Assembly (NCBI GenBank): GCA_047604965.1
Contig: JASGGQ010000090.1
Coordinates: forward strand, 1-11,523
Length of the DNA: 11,523 bases
Reading direction: 5' to 3'
Source: JAGIBJ01 sp047604965
GTDB lineage: Bacteria; Actinomycetota; Thermoleophilia; Solirubrobacterales; Solirubrobacteraceae
Under the pieces are notes generated by a model. That model ran no database searches, was not told where the DNA came from, and worked only from the letters and a program-made list of their open reading frames with translations. The position numbers and the translations under genes are program-made. Within the stretch, counting starts at the first letter, position 1. Each line of letters starts with the position of its first letter. Of this stretch, positions 7,901 to 11,523 are shown in pieces.

Positions 7901-8572
7901 GGCCCGCGACGGCTCAGACCACACGACGTGCTTGCCCAGCTCCGAGGCGAGCTGCACCCAGTAGTCGATCGTCGGCAGGTAGCTGTCGAGCACCGGCTCA
8001 GCCTGCGACCAGCTGTAACCCCGCTCATACGCCAGATACGTGAGCACCTCATGCAGATACAGCCCACGACTCGCCGAATCGCGCAGCGCAGTATCGCCGA
8101 CGCACTGCGGCACGAACAGCGGGTATGCAGGCTTGGCCTGCGTGAGATCGGACGACGCCGCCGTGAAGTAATACGGGTCGTTGTGATCGTGCCAATACTT
8201 CACCTGCCAGTTGGCCGCCAGCGAACTGGTGCCCGTGTAGTAGGCGTGCGAACCCGCACCGCTGAACGCTGAGCGATACGAAGATGCCGGCGAGACGATC
8301 GACCGAAACGCGACGGTCGTGTTTGCACTCGCATAACCGCCAGCCGAAGTTGGCTTCAAGTAGTTCGCCTCATCGCCAGCGCTCATCTGCCCGTTGACGA
8401 TCATCGTGTACTTCGCAGGCGCCGGAGCAGCCGCGGGCAGATCAGCTGTACTGCAACTCTCAAACGGCGCTTCCGGCGCCGCAAGCGCTGCGCCGGGCGC
8501 CAGCGCGAGCAGGCCCGCGCAGCAGACAGCGGCGACGCGCACGCGCCGGACCATCACATCGACTCGCTGCAT
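4988..8572 (-). CDS. Large secreted modular protein: possible hydrolase-like N-domain, DUF5648-like repeats, Ig/FN3-like domains, Cys-rich C-terminus
   Basis: A 1194-aa exported protein I cannot name. Residues 1-31 are a signal peptide (double Arg, hydrophobic core, cleavage near ALA/APEAP). Residues 40-430 form an unassigned globular domain rich in Trp/Tyr, with ELGKHVVWSEPSRAWQ, VQSWHFRDR and GATYFQIEG; the look is of a (beta/alpha)-barrel glycosidase, but this is only an impression. Residues 437-610 carry repeats like DUF5648 (PLYQLWYAAGVSHYYTT, EIAGYV, PLYWM...YFYTADAAW). Residues 612-716 are Ig-like (SPGSHTLTLRATDAAG, ending VDRTPP) and 717-812 FN3-like. A linker with an Asp-rich run (about 879-892) leads to a Cys-rich C-terminal module (about 915-1194; Cys 924, 956, 985, 1014, 1033, 1040, 1079, 1136). 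The ATG at 8572 lies one base after the previous stop and has an AAGGG ribosome site. GC falls sharply over the C-terminal module. No membrane anchor follows. Confidence 0.85.
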   Translation of the reverse strand: MQRVDVMVRRVRVAAVCCAGLLALAPGAALAAPEAPFESCSTADLPAAAPAPAKYTMIVNGQMSAGDEANYLKPTSAGGYASANTTVAFRSIVSPASSYRSAFSGAGSHAYYTGTSSLAANWQVKYWHDHNDPYYFTAASSDLTQAKPAYPLFVPQCVGDTALRDSASRGLYLHEVLTYLAYERGYSWSQAEPVLDSYLPTIDYWVQLASELGKHVVWSEPSRAWQYLANDPVARDYFQRWGDTLVPMFATNFDSSGSGRTMGVSRLWAASVASQFSMPLGESVQSWHFRDRPDLDFQIAHGLPTSGATGISPGGGEGTGYLLDPMNSNSYAGGDGFLYAKPPPNGILAHHEPSVDPSVTATQTLAKFGFDQGATYFQIEGTEGDYSVSGQGEYDPVHDMTWRAGGTPSTYLKGMQAFATAQLAASASQTTPPVTKPLYQLWYAAGVSHYYTTRVLGGKPLDPSGTPVARCPSSGDMTAMNGVYCSQEIAGYVGVAQTPGTVALLAYKNAANGFFYRRADDGAHPVPAGYSPTSSVANAGGNVVGYVSTTDVPGTEPLYWMMEDGSRVGSSRPVDYFYTADAAWQRKNGLASWMIYHDLGVNSYLFSYGPVPASVSASGAIGVDDAYVNGNQALTLTATASGDPAGIQSFQLLDDDAVIATANASCSATQCPPSASVPISIAAGGLSPGSHTLTLRATDAAGATALSMPWTVSVDRTPPAFVDTVRASVSPADDGTQFLAWTAAEDPPMADDYADGDVSYVVRWTRNGVTSPQMTVTDNRIALQPGTGSVSLEVRAVDAAGLTTSTFTVTATAVNTLGNGALYYDSTSQKYWEYVNGTKAWVSSEDAAAEYDIDLTLAQPASAELLTAIPTDVSVTYAEPDPTDDPDDEDSDATNQITDGNAGLVEDPTIATAASVPSGKAYRCVVESYKDNKNVTHVLAPPLIRSGPNMYIIGNCMPNTGYLVVAGGFLHKYQPGWFHGGYAGCGWVHDLMVGGTDQNVEQQDRPGQLSTHNCGHKLVNENQYASWIADDTCVDDEGKCHTMRDFGDSTNPKKKHKVPKYDLIPDKGVSNRVRIKKRCPRYGNVVNGVPADQLPEDAAKGTNVLWRFLTRDGHWVMGRYTHGGPQIEWAYINQDCLGRPPKRMWLNKIRHVLPGEGPGDPSEAKGENHHIYLLKSYRKATNHPSRYVKSSYVK

Positions 8573-8573
8573 C

Positions 8574-10316
8574 TCAACCCTTCAGCGAGCGATACGCAGC
8601 AACGGGCACCGTTCGCCCATCAACAAGCGCCTGCCGGCCATCAGAAGCCAGTCCGACGCTGCTCAGCACCATGCCGTTCGCAAGGCCCGGAATACGGCCG
8701 GTGTCTTGCCGCCAGCCGCTGCCCTGCCTGGAAAACACCCACGCACCACGCGCCGCAGGCATGCCGCCCGCGATGAGCGCCGTCTTCCCATCCGCAGAGA
8801 GACTCATCTCACCACCGAAGGGACCCTTTGAGTCGCTGCCCCAACCAAGCTCAGTCGGCCGCAGCGGCGTGGGACTCACCTGCCACGCCGAACCACTGCG
8901 GCCGGCAAACCACGCAGCATTGCCGCCCGCGATCATCGCGACCGAACCATCACCGGAAAGCGCGAGATGCCGGCCGAAACCGCTGTACTGACTCGCGCGC
9001 GGAATCTTCAGCTCGCCGCCCTGCTGCTGCCAGGCACCATCCCGGCGGGAGTACGCCCAAGCCGACCCCTGGTCGTCCTCGTTCTCCGGCGCGCCAAGCA
9101 GCATCGTGTCGCCATCGCCCGAGATGGCGACCTGCACCGTCATGAACTCGCCGCGCTCACCGGCAACCGGCGAATACCGCTCGCCCTGCTGCTGCCAGCT
9201 GCCGCCGGCGCGGTGGAAAACCCAAGCGCCGTGGCCGCCGAGCGCCAGCGTCGCACCATCACGCGAAAGCTCAACGCTGGTGCCGACCGCGCCACCAGCG
9301 CCATCGTCAGGCACGATCGCCGGCCCCTGCTGCACCCAGCCACCACCAGCAGCCGCAAACACCCAAGCCGCACCCGGCTCGCTGCGATGCGGCGCATAAG
9401 CCCCGAGGTTCGCGGGTGCGCCGACGGCGATCGTCGAGCCGTCAGCGCTAATCGCGACGCTCGTGCCGAACTGCGGCGTCTCACCGGTCGGGTCGCTCGG
9501 ATCGAGCTGCGCGACCTGCGTCCACAAGCCGCCAACCCGGCGGAACACCCACGCCGTGCCCCTGAGCTGCCCGGTCGTTGGGCTGCCGACCACCGCGGTA
9601 CTGCCATCCTCGGAGATCGCCGAGTCCCACGGCCCACTGAGATCGGCGTCGCCGTCCGGGAGCAGCGTCGAACCATCCTGGATCAGCGGATCGATCGTGA
9701 CGGGGTAGCGGGCGCCCTCATCGGCGACCCGCAGCGCGATGCCCCCGGCAACCGGACGCGCCTGCGACGGCAAGATGCGGCGGTCGGCATCACGCGCGAC
9801 GATCTGGCCGTACCGCAGGCCCTCGCCGTGCTCGGCGCTGACCAGCAGCCGCCCGGCGCTGGCCCGCTTGGCCGACGCACCGCCGACAGCAAGCCGAACG
9901 ACCAATCGCGAGCCGGCTCCGGACGGCCGCTGACGGATCGTGACCCGCTGCTCGACGCCGAGCGCGGTTTCGCGGTACGACTCGCTGACTTCGCCATGCC
10001 GGTACACCGTGTCGATCACATGCTGCGTTGGCGAGGCAGCCGGCAGACGCTGCCGGCTCGCTCCGTGGTCGATGCTGGCGGCTCGCACTTCGATCTTGCG
10101 GTGCCCGGTTCCGGTGCTGAAGACCGCGCCGCCGCGCCCATGCGACACGTTCGCGGTACGCGGCTCACCGGGCGATGGCGTCGCATTGACGGCGGCGATC
10201 GCCTTCGTCGTGGCCGCAGCGGCAGCTGGAGTGTGCTCGCGGTGCGATGCGCCAAGCAGCACGGCAAGTCCGGCCGCGCTGACTCCCAGCACGGCGACAT
10301 TGCGCCGATATGACAT
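8574..10316 (-). CDS. Secreted FG-GAP-type seven-repeat beta-propeller protein (first gene of the operon)
   Basis: A 580-aa exported protein from the ATG at 10316. MSYRRNVAVLGVSAAGLAVL is a signal peptide; the frame stays open to a GTG at 10406, but the extra 30 residues are Arg-rich and would bury the signal, so I take the inner start. An Ala/Thr-rich stalk follows. Residues about 105-207 form the N-terminal domain common in secreted actinobacterial propeller proteins (LGVEQRVTI, GLRYGQIVARDADRRILP, ending RYPVTIDPLIQ). Residues 212-575 hold seven repeats of the form A/L-S-x-D-G-x-T-x-x-x-G-x-P followed by G-x-A-W-V-F-x-R and a W-x-Q-Q-G strand, as in FG-GAP/integrin-alpha-like propellers. 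No catalytic residues are expected. The role is probably extracellular binding or scaffolding. It leads the operon and its stop is one base from the next ATG. No anchor motif seen. Confidence 0.85.
   Translation of the reverse strand: MSYRRNVAVLGVSAAGLAVLLGASHREHTPAAAAATTKAIAAVNATPSPGEPRTANVSHGRGGAVFSTGTGHRKIEVRAASIDHGASRQRLPAASPTQHVIDTVYRHGEVSESYRETALGVEQRVTIRQRPSGAGSRLVVRLAVGGASAKRASAGRLLVSAEHGEGLRYGQIVARDADRRILPSQARPVAGGIALRVADEGARYPVTIDPLIQDGSTLLPDGDADLSGPWDSAISEDGSTAVVGSPTTGQLRGTAWVFRRVGGLWTQVAQLDPSDPTGETPQFGTSVAISADGSTIAVGAPANLGAYAPHRSEPGAAWVFAAAGGGWVQQGPAIVPDDGAGGAVGTSVELSRDGATLALGGHGAWVFHRAGGSWQQQGERYSPVAGERGEFMTVQVAISGDGDTMLLGAPENEDDQGSAWAYSRRDGAWQQQGGELKIPRASQYSGFGRHLALSGDGSVAMIAGGNAAWFAGRSGSAWQVSPTPLRPTELGWGSDSKGPFGGEMSLSADGKTALIAGGMPAARGAWVFSRQGSGWRQDTGRIPGLANGMVLSSVGLASDGRQALVDGRTVPVAAYRSLKG
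8578..8582 (-). promoter_or_regulatory. Ribosome binding site (AAGGG) of the 1194-aa gene
   Basis: Read on the minus strand, AAGGG lies inside the last codons of the upstream 580-aa gene, five bases before the ATG at 8572. It decides the start of the large protein in favour of the first Met over the Met seven residues in. It is the only clear purine-rich Shine-Dalgarno among the operon's starts. Confidence 0.5.
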
Positions 10317-10437
10317 GCGCACGGTTATCGCTCGGACGATGCCGCGAACACGCACCGTGGGCCGCAGGCAGGGCGTGCGGCCGTGTGCCGATGCGTGGCG
10401 TTGCACGCGCGATGAACGGCACGAAGCCGCAGAACCA

Positions 10438-10443
10438 TGTCAA
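10438..10443 (-). promoter_or_regulatory. Candidate -35 box (TTGACA) of the five-gene operon
   Basis: Read on the minus strand this is an exact TTGACA consensus -35 hexamer. With normal spacing, transcription would begin near 10402-10408, about 90 bases before the preferred ATG at 10316. That would also exclude the GTG at 10406 as a normal start. The matching -10 hexamer is poor (around GCCGTT), so this could be chance or an activator-dependent promoter. Confidence 0.3.
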
Positions 10444-10566
10444 ACATAGGCAACCCGGTGGGGAAGGTGGGATCGTTCGACGTGGGGGGCGTCGTGTGCG
10501 GCGCACGCTACAGAACGCCAACACCGCGACCTGTGTGTGTCGTCACGGTACGTATCGTCTCGTGCC

Positions 10567-10595
10567 ACACACCGGTCGACCACCTTACGGTGTGT
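10567..10595. promoter_or_regulatory. Inverted repeat, possible operator
   Basis: ACACACCG at 10567-10574 is the exact reverse complement of CGGTGTGT at 10588-10595, with a 13-base spacer. The palindrome GGTCGACC (10574-10581) starts at the last base of the left arm, and GTCGAC recurs at 10594-10599. The spacing would suit a dimeric regulator between the divergent promoters. No protein is known to me to bind it; a weak RNA hairpin is the alternative. Confidence 0.3.
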
Positions 10596-10703
10596 CGACG
10601 CGACCGCCGCTCGGCAGACTTCTCGCTACCGATTCCACGTCAGCGGCGCTCCGACGCCGAGAACCGTGCCGCGCTCGTCCCGCCCGGCCGCTCGCGCACG
10701 AAG

Positions 10704-10709
10704 TAGCGT
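10704..10709 (+). promoter_or_regulatory. Candidate -10 box of lipB, implying a leaderless transcript
   Basis: TAGCGT fits the TANNNT -10 pattern of high-GC actinobacteria. It ends seven bases before the lipB ATG at 10717, exactly where a -10 sits when the mRNA starts at the A of the start codon. No good Shine-Dalgarno precedes that ATG, which agrees with leaderless translation. The -35 region is not recognisable. Confidence 0.4.
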
Positions 10710-10716
10710 GGGCGGT

Positions 10717-11496
10717 ATGCGAGAACTGCTCGTCTGCCAGCTGGGAGTGGTGCCGTACGCCGAGGCACTCGCCCTCCAAGAGCGGCTGCGGGACGCGCGG
10801 ATCGCCGGGCAGATCGGCGACCTGCTGCTGCTGCTCGAACACCCACCGGTCATCACCCGCGGGCGACGCAGCCACGACGACGAACTGCCGCTCGGCGAAG
10901 CCTTCCTGCGCGCGCAAGGCGTCGAGGTCGTCACCACGCAGCGCGGCGGACTAGCGACCTACCACGGCCCCGGCATGCTCGTCGGCTACCCAATCATCGG
11001 CCCGATCACCGATGTCGTCGGCTACCTGCGGACCCTCGAACGCGCGATCGTGGGCGCCCTCGCCGACCACCACCTCGCCGCCCACCAGCGGCCCAGCACG
11101 CCACAGGAAAACCTCACCGGCGTCTGGGTCGGCGGCCCCGACGAACTCGCGGGCGGAACACCACCACTGCGCGCCGACGGCCACCCGATCCCGCACGCCG
11201 GAACGCCCCGCAAAATCGCGTCGCTCGGCGTACACCTGCGCCACGGAACCACCACCCACGGCTTCGCGATCGGCGCCGACAACGACCTCACCCCCTGGGA
11301 CTGGTTTACCCCCTGCGGCCTCCCCACCGCGCGCATGACCAGCATCGCCGCCGAAACCGGCCGCACCAACACGCTCGGGCCACTGCGGGCCACGATCGGC
11401 AGACACGTCGCCGCCGAACTGGGGCGCACCGCCCGCACCGCCACCAACCACGAAACCGCGCAGCTGACCTCCCTCACACGGACGCCCACCGCATAA
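10717..11496 (+). CDS. lipB: Octanoyltransferase LipB (lipoyl(octanoyl) transferase)
   Basis: LipB moves the octanoyl group from octanoyl-acyl carrier protein to a lysine of lipoyl-dependent enzymes (pyruvate and 2-oxoglutarate dehydrogenases, glycine cleavage H protein) in the cytoplasm; lipoyl synthase LipA then adds the sulphurs. The 259-aa protein has the family order: EHPPVITRG (41-49), RGGLATYHGPGMLVGYP (76-92), LTGVWV (133-138), catalytic KIASLGVHLR (Lys166), THGFAIGADNDL (180-191) and the acyl-binding Cys200 in FTPCGLP. The Lys-Cys distance of 34 residues is the same as in E. coli LipB (Lys135/Cys169). The ATG at 10717 is chosen because MRELLVCQLG aligns with the family start; the open frame continues to 10537 without homology. 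About 24 residues are inserted between LTGVWV and Lys166 compared with usual forms. RGGL and HGPGM replace the more common RGGQ/K and HGPGQ. lipA is not in the window. Confidence 0.93.
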   Translation: MRELLVCQLGVVPYAEALALQERLRDARIAGQIGDLLLLLEHPPVITRGRRSHDDELPLGEAFLRAQGVEVVTTQRGGLATYHGPGMLVGYPIIGPITDVVGYLRTLERAIVGALADHHLAAHQRPSTPQENLTGVWVGGPDELAGGTPPLRADGHPIPHAGTPRKIASLGVHLRHGTTTHGFAIGADNDLTPWDWFTPCGLPTARMTSIAAETGRTNTLGPLRATIGRHVAAELGRTARTATNHETAQLTSLTRTPTA

Positions 11497-11523
11497 CGGC
11501 CCACCGCGGCCCCACCCACCACC

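Larger units (their letters stand above)
10317..10716. other. Divergent intergenic region between the secretion operon and lipB
   Basis: A 400-bp stretch with no convincing gene. It separates the minus-strand operon from lipB on the + strand, so it should contain both promoters. Visible elements are a TTGACA box facing the operon (10438-10443), an inverted repeat (10567-10595) and a TANNNT box next to the lipB start (10704-10709). The short open frames across it have no family resemblance that I can recognise. No tRNA or riboswitch fold was recognised. Confidence 0.55.

Noticed and set aside
6500..8272. Long + strand open frame of 590 codons opposite the 1194-aa gene
   Set aside because: It is Arg/Ala/His-rich, has no recognisable motif, and its opposite strand encodes a protein with signal peptide and domains. 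GC-rich DNA routinely leaves such frames open.
8967..10313. Long + strand open frame of 448 codons opposite the FG-GAP gene
   Set aside because: Arg-rich composition without domain pattern; the minus strand shows seven clear propeller repeats in the same place.
10537..10716. Upstream extension of the lipB open frame by 60 codons
   Set aside because: The extra peptide has no LipB similarity, and the -10 box and family alignment both point to the ATG at 10717.

Overview
The window is GC-rich DNA (about 68% in the lines I counted). Long secreted proteins dominate it, built from beta-propeller, Ig-like and low-complexity Ala/Thr/Gly segments. This style, with TANNNT-type -10 boxes and an FG-GAP propeller protein carrying a characteristic N-terminal domain, suggests a high-GC actinobacterium-like organism, most likely of the Thermoleophilia/Solirubrobacterales type. 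That placement is inference; there is no rRNA or marker gene here beyond lipB.

Layout. (1) 1-829: the C-terminal end of a HigA-family antitoxin on the + strand, then about 700 bp with no intact gene. Within that stretch lies a frameshifted, motif-degraded PIN-domain (VapC-like) toxin relic, so the left edge looks like a toxin-antitoxin graveyard. (2) 830-10316: five minus-strand genes, tightly packed and probably one operon. In transcription order they encode: a 580-aa secreted protein with a seven-repeat FG-GAP-like propeller; a 1194-aa secreted modular protein; and three tandem paralogues of about 450-457 aa, each with a signal peptide and seven or eight propeller-like repeats. Three of the four junctions overlap or nearly touch (TGA-G-ATG, ATGA, GTGA). 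(3) 10317-10716: a 400-bp divergent intergenic region with a TTGACA box facing the operon, an inverted repeat and a -10-like box immediately before lipB. (4) 10717-11496: lipB, octanoyl-[acyl carrier protein]:protein N-octanoyltransferase, on the + strand.

How the genes may work together. All five operon products carry export signals. None shows an obvious C-terminal membrane anchor or sortase motif, so they are probably released or bound to the cell wall as a set. The 1194-aa protein looks like the central component: a possible hydrolase-like N-terminal domain, DUF5648-like repeats, Ig and FN3-like spacers, an Asp-rich linker and a Cys-rich C-terminal module. That C-terminal module is encoded by distinctly lower-GC DNA and may contain two SH3-like units. 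The propeller proteins before and after it could be co-secreted binding partners. I do not recognise the operon as any named system. It is the part of the window most worth following up; its function is unknown and I assign none. lipB is an ordinary lipoate-synthesis gene, probably leaderless, with an unusual internal insertion.
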